Below are positions 1-6,602 of a DNA stretch of 16,819 bases, one piece after another. Below the pieces are notes generated by a model, which was not told the DNA's origin, did no database searches, and saw only the letters and a list, made by a program, of their open reading frames with translations. This stretch comes from 2-01-FULL-39-28 sp964436165 (lineage in GTDB: Bacteria; Patescibacteriota; Minisyncoccia; 2-02-FULL-40-12; GWA2-44-9). Position 1 is the first letter of the stretch, and each line of letters opens with the position of its first letter. A program made the translations under genes and the position numbers. The stretch lies in contig CAYTBY010000025.1 in the NCBI GenBank assembly GCA_964436165.1, positions 1-16,819 on the forward strand. Direction: 5' to 3'.

Positions 1-32
1 TCGCTTCGCTCGGCGACCAAATCATAAGGAAT
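1..32. repeat. Left copy of 32-bp inverted repeat flanking the recombinase
   Basis: These 32 bases are the exact reverse complement of 1490-1521. The match weakens to roughly 60-65% for another ~25 bases inward (toward the recombinase start). The outward extent cannot be seen because the window begins here. Confidence 0.85.
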
Positions 33-95
33 TTTGGGCGAAAATTTGAATTGGCAGTTTTCTATTTTGGGGAAAGAAAAAATTTGCAAATAAAT
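1..95 (-). pseudogene. C-terminal remnant of a second serine recombinase
   Basis: Read on the minus strand from 95 down to the window edge, this stretch is open after a TGA at 98-96. It encodes a peptide ending in I-P-Y-D-L-V-A-E-R-S. The intact recombinase at 98-1693 has the same ten residues in the same reading frame near its own C-terminus (residues 465-474). The preceding residues are also similar (an N-x-Q-x-x-F pattern in both), so this looks like coding homology and not only a shared DNA repeat. No start codon or catalytic domain is present; the 5' part would lie where the intact gene now sits. It is therefore a broken or replaced gene copy, cut by the window edge. A dispersed repeat that happens to be translatable is the alternative. 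Confidence 0.5.
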
Positions 96-97
96 TC

Positions 98-1693
98 ATG
101 AGATATATTATCTACGCAAGAAAATCTACCGAAGATGACGACAGACAAGTGTTAAGTATTGAGGCGCAACTTTTTGAGTTGAAAGAATTTGCCGCCAAAG
201 AAAAACTTGAAATTGTCGCTTCCTTTCAGGAAGCAAAAACTGCCAAAGAACCTGGACGAATTAAATTTGCAGAAATGTTGTCATTTTTGGAATCCGGTAA
301 AGCCGATGGGATTTTGAGCTGGCATCCAGACAGATTAGCTCGTAATTCTGTTGATGGCGGGAAAATAATCCATATGGTTGATCGTGGAGTTATCAAAAGT
401 TTGAAATTTCCTTGTTTTTGGTTTGAGCCAACACCTCAGGGACTTTTTATGCTGAATATTGCTTTTGGACAATCGAAATATTATGTGGATAATCTGCGAG
501 AAAATGTTAAGCGTGGATTAAGGCAGAAAATAAGAAATGGAGTTTGGCCGTCTTGGGCTCCGGTAGGATATTACAATAATCCCAAAACTAGGTTGATTGA
601 TATTGATACAGATAAAACACCAAAAATTAAGAAAATATTTGAGCTTTATTCTACCGGAAATTATACCTTTAATTCGCTAGCCATTTGGTGTAAAAAGTTT
701 GACCTAAAAGGTAAATTCAATAAAGTAATATCCATAAGCAATATTCAGCATATTCTTAAAAACCAGTTCTATACCGGTCTTATGAAATATCGAGGAGAAA
801 TATATGAAGGGAAGCACGCCCCCGTAATATCAAAGAAACTTTTTGATAAGTGCCAGGAAGTAATGAAAAATCGGGGCAGAAAGAAAGAGATTAGAAAACA
901 CGATTTTTCATTTCTCGGTTTAATGAGGTGTGCTTCCTGTGGTTGCTCGATTACCGCCGAAACACAAAAAGGCCATAATTATTATCGTTGTACAAAGAAA
1001 AAAGGATTATGTCAGCAAAGATATTATCTGCGAGAAGAAAATCTTATAGAACAAATCAAGTTATTCCTTCAAAAAGTTTCTTTGACGGATAATGAGCTAG
1101 AGCGAGTTTTTATCGAACTGGAGAAAGACGAAGTTAAGGCAAAAGAAGAAGCCAAAAATGAGGTTGAGAAAAGCAAAAAAGAACTGGCTCAAATCGAGAC
1201 AAAATTAGAAAAGTTATTAGATGTTTATCTTGGCGAGGTTATTTCAGCCGAAGATTACAAAGTTAGAAAAGAAAAATTGCTCGATCAAAAACTGGAAATT
1301 CAAGAAAGAATTACTGATTTTGAGCAAAAAGGTGTCTCTTGGCTCGAACCAGCCAGAGAGTTCATTTTGTCCTTGAATAAAGCAAATACTTTACTTGGTT
1401 CGGATAATTATTCTGAAATGACCTCATTTCTTAAAAATATCGGCTCGAACCATATTCTTCAGAATCGCCAACTGATTTTTAAGCCCGTTATTCCTTATGA
1501 TTTGGTCGCCGAGCGAAGCGAGGCGACTGCTGTAACCTTGCCTTTTCCTAAAGTGTCCCCTCGGAGGGAATCGAACCCCCATCAAGACCTTAGAAGAGTC
1601 CTGCTTTATCCATTAAGCTACGAGGGGAAAGACAATCTAATTAATTTTACTACGAAAATTGGGATTTGCCAAACTACAAAAATAATGCAATAA
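98..1693 (+). CDS. Large serine recombinase (resolvase/invertase family with zinc ribbon)
   Basis: Site-specific recombinase that would cut and rejoin DNA through a serine-phosphate link. The N-terminal catalytic domain covers about residues 1-145: the nucleophile is Ser10 in Y-A-R-K-S, and the catalytic-site arginines are in D-R-L-A-R-N (R79, R82). A 'recombinase' domain follows at ~150-255. A zinc ribbon has Cys278, Cys281, Cys298 and Cys305, and a charged coiled coil spans ~335-410. This order is that of large serine recombinases, although ~470 aa of plausible sequence is at the short end. Residues after ~471 encode a GC-rich hairpin and then the antisense of a tRNA-Arg gene, giving the typical R-R-E-S-N-P-H string; this tail is probably read-through of a lost native stop. 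The ATG at 98 fits the family N-terminus, but the Shine-Dalgarno sequence is weak. Whether the enzyme is still active or mobilises its own element is not visible. Confidence 0.9.
   Translation: MRYIIYARKSTEDDDRQVLSIEAQLFELKEFAAKEKLEIVASFQEAKTAKEPGRIKFAEMLSFLESGKADGILSWHPDRLARNSVDGGKIIHMVDRGVIKSLKFPCFWFEPTPQGLFMLNIAFGQSKYYVDNLRENVKRGLRQKIRNGVWPSWAPVGYYNNPKTRLIDIDTDKTPKIKKIFELYSTGNYTFNSLAIWCKKFDLKGKFNKVISISNIQHILKNQFYTGLMKYRGEIYEGKHAPVISKKLFDKCQEVMKNRGRKKEIRKHDFSFLGLMRCASCGCSITAETQKGHNYYRCTKKKGLCQQRYYLREENLIEQIKLFLQKVSLTDNELERVFIELEKDEVKAKEEAKNEVEKSKKELAQIETKLEKLLDVYLGEVISAEDYKVRKEKLLDQKLEIQERITDFEQKGVSWLEPAREFILSLNKANTLLGSDNYSEMTSFLKNIGSNHILQNRQLIFKPVIPYDLVAERSEATAVTLPFPKVSPRRESNPHQDLRRVLLYPLSYEGKDNLINFTTKIGICQTTKIMQ
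1490..1521. repeat. Right copy of 32-bp inverted repeat flanking the recombinase
   Basis: Exact reverse complement of positions 1-32. It lies inside the recombinase frame, encoding I-P-Y-D-L-V-A-E-R-S-E. Its right half overlaps a GC-rich hairpin at 1505-1527 (GTCGCC, 11-base spacer, GGCGAC), which sits 28 bases beyond the 3' end of the tRNA-Arg gene. Confidence 0.85.
1556..1627 (-). tRNA. tRNA-Arg (anticodon UCU)
   Basis: On the minus strand the sequence folds as a complete cloverleaf. The acceptor arms CCCCTCG and CGAGGGG pair perfectly. The D-stem is GCTT/AAGC, the anticodon stem GGACT/GGTCT encloses the loop CTTCTAA with anticodon TCT, and the T-arm is GGGGG-TTCGATT-CCCTC. The discriminator is A and CCA is not encoded (CAC follows). 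Position 1 is C, less common than G. The gene lies entirely inside the recombinase reading frame on the opposite strand. A good promoter precedes it at 1644-1672, so it is probably expressed. Confidence 0.95.
1644..1672 (-). promoter_or_regulatory. Sigma70-type promoter for tRNA-Arg
   Basis: On the minus strand: -35 TTGGCA (1672-1667), a 17-base spacer, and -10 TAAAAT (1649-1644), ending 17 bases before the tRNA 5' end at 1627. Spacing and distance suit a tRNA promoter; the boxes are judged by eye. Confidence 0.5.
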
Positions 1694-1729
1694 TATTGCC
1701 AAAATGTACTTTAAAAATAGGGGCAATAA

Positions 1730-3949
1730 TTGGACCTTAAAGAAGGTGGTATTGGTTTAATTCGAAGGGTTGGCAGTGTTTTTTCCGCGATACTTTCAGG
1801 GATAAGAAAAGTTAGAAAAATTATTTTCTGGAGTATGGCAATCCCGGCTTGTCTAGTAATAGCGGGCTATGTTTGCTACGTATATATCAACCACTCCGAT
1901 ATGCCCGACATTCAGCCGTTTGTTGAGTTTAAAGCGCCGGTTATAGGACAAATAAAAGATTCGCAAGGTAAAGTAATTATCGAACTGGCAACAGAATATA
2001 GAAGAATAGTAAGTTACGACCAAATACCGCCTGTAATTCGCGAGGCCATATTATCTGCCGAGGATAGCGGATTTTTTGATAATTGGTTTAGACACCATGG
2101 AATTGATTACCTAGCCATAGGCCGAGCAGCCGCTTACAATTCTCTTAACAGCGGCCGATGGCTTTTCCATGAAGGCCGGACAAAGGCAAATCCGCAAGGT
2201 GCTTCAACATTAACTCAGCAAATTGTCAGACTGTATTTTTTGCCGAGGATTACACTAATAGAAAATTCGGACCGGCTTATTAAGGATGATTTTGTAACTA
2301 GGACAGCCGCTCATTATATTGGGATAAGAACTGTTAATAAATACCTCCGAAAATTCATAGAAATAAAATATTCAGTCTGGCTGGAAAGGGAGCTAACCAA
2401 ACACTATAGTTCCAGAGAAGAGGCAAAAAAACAGATCTTTATCCGATTTGCTAATTATACATATTTTGGCAGCGGTCGTTATGGCGTAGAAGCGGCATGT
2501 GAATATTATTTTGGCAAAAAAGCATCGGAATTTACAGACGAAAATGCCGATAAAGCTGCTCTAATTGCCGGCATGATAAAAAATCCTGCTGTATACGGGC
2601 CCAGACCAAATCAATCAGATAAAGCTAGAAAAATTCAAAAATCACGCCGAGATCAGGTACTTTCTCTTATGACTGAGGAGGGTTATATAAACGATGACCA
2701 AAAAGAACAATTTACAAATAAAGAGCTTGAGCTTACCTTTAGACGGGAGCGAACAATCGCCCCTTCTGTTGTGAACGAAACATTTGCAGAAGTAAAAAAT
2801 TGGAAATTTGAAATATCAAAAATATTCCAAGGTAACATCAATATCCACACAACCGTTAATCTTGAGATGCAGAAAATAGCTAATCAGGCCTGTGAAAACG
2901 GTCTGGCTGAATATGAGAAAAGACATCCTGCAGAAAAGGGACAAGCTCAATGTTCAGCAATTATCTTGAAAAATAATAATGGAGCAATTTTTGCCGAAGT
3001 AGGCGGTAGAAGTATCTACCAAGGCAAAGCGTACCAATATAGCGATCTAAACAGAATCAACCGGGCCCGCCAAGCCGGTTCTTCGATTAAACCGTTGATC
3101 TATCTAACTGCGTTCATTAATGGCTTTAAACCAACTGACCTAATTTTAGATTCACCCGTTGCCATATCAATGGGTTATGGTAGAGGTAATCACTGGATTC
3201 ATAATTATGACGGCAAGTACCTAGGTAATATAACCGTGTGCGAAGCACTATACCGTTCTCGTAATGCACCGACGGTTAGATTAACAATGGGATTAGGACA
3301 GGGGTCTTTTGAAGATAGCGGGATGAAAAAAGTCATAGATACAGCTCGGCTTCTTGGAATTAAGAGTCCGTTTCATAGTAATGTCGATCATCTAGGCCGG
3401 ACGGTTTACTATCCGACTTCGGCTCTTGGCGCTTCGGAAATGACCGTTATGGAGCTAGCTAATGCTTACCGAGAGATAGCTTCCGGCCTCTCTGCCGAAC
3501 CATATATTATCCAGCGAGTGCTAGACAGAGATGATAAAATACTTTTTGAAAAAAAAGATAGTGAAGAATTATCAGAAATAGCCCCGGAAGCATTAGATAT
3601 GGTTCGTCATTGCCTGCGTAAAGTTGTCACTACTCCCGGCGGAACTGCTTATTCGTTAACCATTGAGAATTTCCCAGTACCCATTGCCGGTAAAACTGGT
3701 ACCACCGACGACTTCAGAAACGCTCTTTTCGCCGGCTGGACCCATGGCCCAGAAGGTATTACCATAGTGGCAAGAATTGATTTTGACGATAACCATGAAC
3801 TCGGCAGCGGAGAAACCGGTGCTCGAACTGCTTTGCCGGTAGTTAAAGAAATCTTCAGAAATATCTATGAACAAAATCTTATCGGCCCAGCGCCCCAATT
3901 TCCAGACTACATAGAGAATGGTCAATTTTACACCGATCCCGCGCCTTAG
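1730..3949 (+). CDS. Class A penicillin-binding protein (transglycosylase/transpeptidase, PBP1A type)
   Basis: Bifunctional peptidoglycan synthase anchored in the cytoplasmic membrane. A membrane segment lies at ~31-53. The GT51 glycosyltransferase domain has catalytic Glu111 in A-E-D-S-G-F-F and the motif GASTLTQQ (157-164), and continues to about residue 330. The transpeptidase domain has all three penicillin-binding motifs: S-S-I-K (nucleophile Ser451, Lys454), S-R-N (510-512) and K-T-G (655-657). The length of 739 aa is normal for the family. The start is TTG at 1730, chosen because AGGGG stands six bases upstream; no better ATG exists. Compared with typical members, the segment between the two GT motifs is somewhat long and basic. 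The gene stands alone, with its stop codon inside a terminator hairpin. It indicates that the cell builds its own peptidoglycan wall. Confidence 0.95.
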   Translation: MDLKEGGIGLIRRVGSVFSAILSGIRKVRKIIFWSMAIPACLVIAGYVCYVYINHSDMPDIQPFVEFKAPVIGQIKDSQGKVIIELATEYRRIVSYDQIPPVIREAILSAEDSGFFDNWFRHHGIDYLAIGRAAAYNSLNSGRWLFHEGRTKANPQGASTLTQQIVRLYFLPRITLIENSDRLIKDDFVTRTAAHYIGIRTVNKYLRKFIEIKYSVWLERELTKHYSSREEAKKQIFIRFANYTYFGSGRYGVEAACEYYFGKKASEFTDENADKAALIAGMIKNPAVYGPRPNQSDKARKIQKSRRDQVLSLMTEEGYINDDQKEQFTNKELELTFRRERTIAPSVVNETFAEVKNWKFEISKIFQGNINIHTTVNLEMQKIANQACENGLAEYEKRHPAEKGQAQCSAIILKNNNGAIFAEVGGRSIYQGKAYQYSDLNRINRARQAGSSIKPLIYLTAFINGFKPTDLILDSPVAISMGYGRGNHWIHNYDGKYLGNITVCEALYRSRNAPTVRLTMGLGQGSFEDSGMKKVIDTARLLGIKSPFHSNVDHLGRTVYYPTSALGASEMTVMELANAYREIASGLSAEPYIIQRVLDRDDKILFEKKDSEELSEIAPEALDMVRHCLRKVVTTPGGTAYSLTIENFPVPIAGKTGTTDDFRNALFAGWTHGPEGITIVARIDFDDNHELGSGETGARTALPVVKEIFRNIYEQNLIGPAPQFPDYIENGQFYTDPAP

Positions 3950-3963
3950 CGGGATTTTAATTT
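3936..3963 (+). terminator. Rho-independent terminator of the PBP gene
   Basis: The 7-bp stem ATCCCGC/GCGGGAT (3936-3942 and 3949-3955) has a six-base loop and is followed by TTTAATTTT. The TAG stop of the PBP gene (3947-3949) lies at the loop and right arm. Confidence 0.85.
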
Positions 3964-3991
3964 TGACAAATCATATAAATTAGCATAATCT
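3963..3991 (+). promoter_or_regulatory. Promoter of the tryptophanase-family gene
   Basis: A perfect -35 TTGACA (3963-3968), a 17-base spacer and -10 TAATCT (3986-3991). Transcription would begin near 3998-4000, only a few bases before the ATG at 4005. The ATG at 3993 would be upstream of the transcript, so the promoter argues for the later start and an almost leaderless mRNA. Confidence 0.55.
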
Positions 3992-4004
3992 CATGCTTAT
4001 AATT

Positions 4005-5390
4005 ATGTCCTATCCTTTTGAGCCCTATAAAATCAAGGTTTTAGATCAGATTAGAATTTTAAGCAAGGCCGAGCGGACCAAAGCTCTACACGAAGCTGAC
4101 TATAATCTTTTTAAAGTTTCATCGGATAAAATCACTATAGATCTGCTAACAGACTCCGGCACATCAGCCTTATCTCAAGAACAATGGTCTCGGATAATGC
4201 TGGGAGACGAGGCATATGCATCTTCAAAAAGCTGGGAACGGTTGGAAGCTTCGGTTAAGAGTTTTAGTGGCCGGAAAGAAATCATACCCGTCCATCAAGG
4301 CCGGGCCGCAGAAAAAATCATCGCCGAAACAATTTTAAAAAATGGCGATATGGCCGTTGCTAACGGTTTTTTCGATACTACCCGAGCCAACTTTGAACAC
4401 CGAGGCGTAACTTGCCTTGATATCCCGTCAGAAAAATCACTTAATAGAAACCAGCCGACTTCGTCTGGCCAAAGGCCGACTATGTCGAGCCGACGGCCAA
4501 AACTTTTCAAAGGAGACATGGATATTAAGCAACTAAAAAAAATGCTTGCCCGCCATCGGAAAAAAATCAGCCTGATCCAAATGACTCTCACTAATAACAC
4601 CGGAGGCGGTCAGCCGGCCTCCCTTAAAAACGTTGAAATTGTCTCGCAAATAGCCAGAAAAAACAATATAAAATTTTTAATTGATGCCTGCCGGATAGCA
4701 GAAAATGCTTATTTTATATGGCTCCATGAACAACAGAAAAAAGGCAGTGTTAAAAGTATTATCCGCAAACTTTTTTCATTATCCGATCTGGCTTTTGTAA
4801 GCGCAAAAAAGGACGGTTTAGCCAATAGTGGCGGATTTATAACTACTAATGATCGTTCCTTAGCCGCTAAAATAAAAGAGCTGACCATACTCTATGAGGG
4901 CTATGTTACTTACGGCGGTATGACCGGAAGAGATATGGAAGCGATTGCCCAAGGCCTGGAAGAAGTGGTAAATCCGGCCTATCTTGAACACAGGATCAAT
5001 CAGGTCGCCTATCTCCACCAAAAACTCGATGAACTTGGCGTACCGCTCATCCGGCCATCCGGCGGCCATGCCGTTTATGTTGATGCCGGCAAGTTTTTCT
5101 CCCATATTCCAAAAGATAATTTCCCCGGCCAGGCCTTGGTCGTCGCTTTATATCAAGAAGGCGGGATAAGAAGCGTCGAAATCGGCTCTTTGATGCTTGG
5201 CGTGACTTCTAAACCGGAACTAGTGCGTCTAGCTCTTCCAAGAAGAACATACACTCAACCGCATTTTGATTATGTGGCTGAAACTTTTAAAAAAATTATA
5301 ACTAATAAAAAACGATACAAAGGCTTTGAAATAGTTTGGCAACCCTCCTCATTGAGACACTTCACCTGCAAGTTGAAACCTCAAGGTTAG
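4005..5390 (+). CDS. Tryptophanase / tyrosine phenol-lyase family beta-eliminating lyase
   Basis: PLP enzyme of the family that splits aromatic amino acids to pyruvate, ammonia and indole or phenol. Counting from 4005: L-L-T-D-S-G-T (47-53), G-D-E-A-Y with Tyr71, T-H-Q-G-R-like P-V-H-Q-G-R, the PLP-binding region N198 and D227-x-x-R230, and the Schiff-base lysine in S-A-K-K-D (K269 by comparison with the family). Substrate-side positions look tryptophanase-like: I-R-S-V-E-I-G-S (phenol-lyases have Arg in place of the second Ile) and L-R-H-F-T near the end (phenol-lyases have L-R-F-F-T). So indole formation from tryptophan is more likely than phenol-lyase activity, without certainty. The start at 4005 (M-S-Y-P-F-E-P) matches the family N-terminus and the promoter; ATG 3993 would add four residues. 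No Shine-Dalgarno is visible. An extra ~14-19 residues at 147-165 are absent from relatives and look like a repeat insertion. No tnaB-like permease is adjacent. Confidence 0.88.
   Translation: MSYPFEPYKIKVLDQIRILSKAERTKALHEADYNLFKVSSDKITIDLLTDSGTSALSQEQWSRIMLGDEAYASSKSWERLEASVKSFSGRKEIIPVHQGRAAEKIIAETILKNGDMAVANGFFDTTRANFEHRGVTCLDIPSEKSLNRNQPTSSGQRPTMSSRRPKLFKGDMDIKQLKKMLARHRKKISLIQMTLTNNTGGGQPASLKNVEIVSQIARKNNIKFLIDACRIAENAYFIWLHEQQKKGSVKSIIRKLFSLSDLAFVSAKKDGLANSGGFITTNDRSLAAKIKELTILYEGYVTYGGMTGRDMEAIAQGLEEVVNPAYLEHRINQVAYLHQKLDELGVPLIRPSGGHAVYVDAGKFFSHIPKDNFPGQALVVALYQEGGIRSVEIGSLMLGVTSKPELVRLALPRRTYTQPHFDYVAETFKKIITNKKRYKGFEIVWQPSSLRHFTCKLKPQG
4443..4499 (+). repeat. In-frame palindromic insertion in the tryptophanase-family gene
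   Basis: This stretch encodes residues 147-165, which have no counterpart in the tryptophanase and tyrosine phenol-lyase sequences I know. It holds three direct copies of GCCGAC (4454, 4475, 4489) and a GGCC-AAA-GGCC hairpin. The encoded P-T-S-S-G-Q-R-P resembles an insertion in the ATPase at 16279-16311. Confidence 0.5.
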
Positions 5391-5425
5391 AACCTCTGAA
5401 TAATCACGCTATTGCTGAACAAATA

Positions 5426-5450
5426 AAAAACCTAGATTAACTAGGTTTTT
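5426..5450. terminator. Bidirectional terminator between convergent genes
   Basis: The symmetrical stem AAAAACCTAG/CTAGGTTTTT has a five-base loop. It gives a T-run on both strands and so can end the tryptophanase-family gene (plus) and the small secreted protein gene (minus). Confidence 0.8.
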
Positions 5451-5455
5451 AATAA

Positions 5456-5932
5456 CTAATGCGTTGGAAAAAATAAACAATGTTTTAGCTGAAATGCAAC
5501 TATCTTATCTACCCATTCCTCATATTTTCCGTCCTCTTCCTTTGGGAATGTATCGCTATATTGCCACTTATAGCCAAAAAATAGAAACCGTCTCTTCCTC
5601 TCGAAAAGATCATACCCATAAAAAATTAACTCCCGTTGATTATAATTATCTTTTATTAAGTCTAGGAAGTCGTGGTCATCACTAACGAGACTCCTATATT
5701 GATACACAGTCAGAAAGGGAAATTGTTTTTCTGTGAATTCTTCACCTTCTTTTGATAGTTCATCTAAGTCTAAGTTCCTGCAGCCACTGATATGAGTTCT
5801 ATAAAGAGAAATCGACTCATATTTAAAGACTTCCCATTTTTTATAGTTAGGCAGTTTATTTTGTTCATCTGCCCATACTAATAAATTTGAGGCAAGAAGT
5901 ACAATAATAGATACTAGAAAAATCTTTTTCAA
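5456..5932 (-). CDS. Small secreted or surface-anchored protein of unknown function
   Basis: 158 residues, family not recognised. The N-terminus M-K-K-I-F followed by a hydrophobic stretch to about residue 20 and V-W-A/D-E looks like a Sec signal peptide cleaved near residue 21-22. The mature part (~137 aa) is rich in charged and aromatic residues (many Y, F, W, K, E) and has two cysteines (about C51 and C152), which could form a disulfide outside the cell. No lipobox, repeat or enzymatic motif is visible. The start is TTG at 5932, supported by GGAG six bases upstream (TTGGAGTAATAC before TTG). It is transcribed toward the tryptophanase-family gene, sharing the terminator at 5426-5450. The gene upstream on this strand (GIY-YIG) ends 100 bases away, so co-transcription is possible. 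Function is not inferable. Confidence 0.75.
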   Translation of the reverse strand: MKKIFLVSIIVLLASNLLVWADEQNKLPNYKKWEVFKYESISLYRTHISGCRNLDLDELSKEGEEFTEKQFPFLTVYQYRSLVSDDHDFLDLIKDNYNQRELIFYGYDLFERKRRFLFFGYKWQYSDTFPKEEDGKYEEWVDKIVAFQLKHCLFFPTH

Positions 5933-6032
5933 GTATTACTCCAAATTTTAGAGAACTACAAAGAGATTAACATATCGATGTAATTTTACAAGATTTTGAG
6001 CGGGATAGTAGATGACGTTAGAACCCAGAGTC

Positions 6033-6269
6033 TTAAAATAACTCCTTCAATTTTCTTCTGCCTCCGCCGTTCTTCCAGTATAGCTCTCTCTGCCTTGCCT
6101 CTGGTGAAGTTTTAAATTCTTCCGAGAATAAAAGTTTAAGTGGTTGTCTATACTTAGTAGATTTTACTTGTCCAGAATTGTGTTTCTTTAATCTTTCTCC
6201 CAAGTTATTTGTGTAACCCACATAAGTTCTGCCATCTTTCAGGCTTTTTAGGACATAGATATAAAACAT
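6033..6269 (-). CDS. Single-domain GIY-YIG nuclease family protein (YhbQ/UPF0213-like)
   Basis: About 78 residues from the ATG at 6269: M-F-Y-I-Y-V-L, then R-T-Y-V-G-Y-T (the two halves of the GIY-YIG signature), an arginine in the helix E-R-L-K-K-H, and a conserved glutamate in the E-A-R-Q-R-E-L-Y-W-K segment. These are the catalytic positions of GIY-YIG endonucleases, and the size equals the stand-alone YhbQ-like proteins, reported to act on branched or single-stranded DNA in some species. A longer frame adds ten residues from 6299, but those are encoded by a GC-rich hairpin repeat, so I prefer 6269 although its ribosome site is weak (GAAAG). The gene abuts the hairpin cluster downstream of tRNA-Gly. 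Targets are unknown. Confidence 0.85.
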   Translation of the reverse strand: MFYIYVLKSLKDGRTYVGYTNNLGERLKKHNSGQVKSTKYRQPLKLLFSEEFKTSPEARQRELYWKNGGGRRKLKELF

Positions 6270-6280
6270 ACTTTCAGAGA

Positions 6281-6402
6281 GCGGGTCGCCCTCGCCCAAA
6301 ATGGGCGGGGACGAACCTCGCTAGACTTGCTTTGCAAGTCAGGAGCGGGCCGCTCATGGAATGAGCGAGCCTCGCTCAAATTTTGTTAACAAAATTTGAG
6401 CG
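6281..6402. repeat. Cluster of four hairpins between the GIY-YIG gene and tRNA-Gly
   Basis: Perfect inverted repeats follow each other: CGCCCA/TGGGCG (6293-6307), GACTTGC/GCAAGTC (6324-6340, loop TTT), CGCTCAT/ATGAGCG (6351-6367, loop GGA), and a 30-bp perfect palindrome at 6373-6402 centred on GTTAAC. Short GAGCGGG or GAGCGAGC stretches separate them. The last palindrome includes three bases of the tRNA-Gly acceptor end. Confidence 0.85.
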
Positions 6403-6469
6403 GGTACGGGGAATCGAACCCCGGCCGACAGTTTGGAAAACTGCCGTACTACCATTATACGATACCCGC
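6399..6469 (-). tRNA. tRNA-Gly (anticodon UCC)
   Basis: The minus strand folds as a cloverleaf. The acceptor GCGGGTA/TACCCGC is perfect. The D-stem is GTAT/GTAC-like with loop AATGGTA, the anticodon stem GCAGT/ACTGT holds the loop TTTCCAA with anticodon TCC, and the T-arm is CGGGG-TTCGATT-CCCCG. The discriminator is U, as usual for bacterial tRNA-Gly. CCA is not encoded; the 30-bp palindrome starts right at the 3' end. Another hairpin (GGTCGC-TGAA-GCGACC, 6474-6489) stands five bases before the 5' end. A possible extended -10 (TGATATAAT, 6546-6538) lies farther upstream without a clear -35. Confidence 0.95.
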
Positions 6470-6473
6470 CTTC

Positions 6474-6489
6474 GGTCGCTGAAGCGACC
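6474..6489. repeat. GC-rich hairpin at the 5' side of tRNA-Gly
   Basis: GGTCGC-TGAA-GCGACC is a perfect 6-bp stem with a four-base loop. It resembles the hairpin next to tRNA-Arg (1505-1527, GTCGCC...GGCGAC), suggesting the same palindrome family. Confidence 0.7.
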
Positions 6490-6552
6490 TTCGGCGAGGC
6501 AAGCCCGCTTGGAGGTTGCGAAAGCGATATAAAAAATATTATATCACGAAAA

Positions 6553-6589
6553 TAATAAAAATAAAAACCGCTCAACTTAGTTGGCGGTT
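6553..6589 (-). terminator. Terminator of the 101-aa unknown gene
   Basis: On the minus strand: AACCGC, C, AACT, A, AGTT, GA, GCGGTT, then TTTATTTTTATT. The stem is long with a small internal mismatch, followed by a T-rich tail, 14 bases after the stop at 6603. Confidence 0.75.
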
Positions 6590-6602
6590 CTCTTTACGGT
6601 TT

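Noticed and set aside
6270..6299. Upstream start (6299) for the GIY-YIG gene
   Set aside because: The ten extra residues are encoded by a hairpin repeat, while the ATG at 6269 gives the usual M-F-Y-I-Y-V family start.
6354..6575. Minus-strand 73-codon frame
   Set aside because: It is the translation of tRNA-Gly and the hairpins (R-F-P-V-P-type tRNA translation), not a protein gene.
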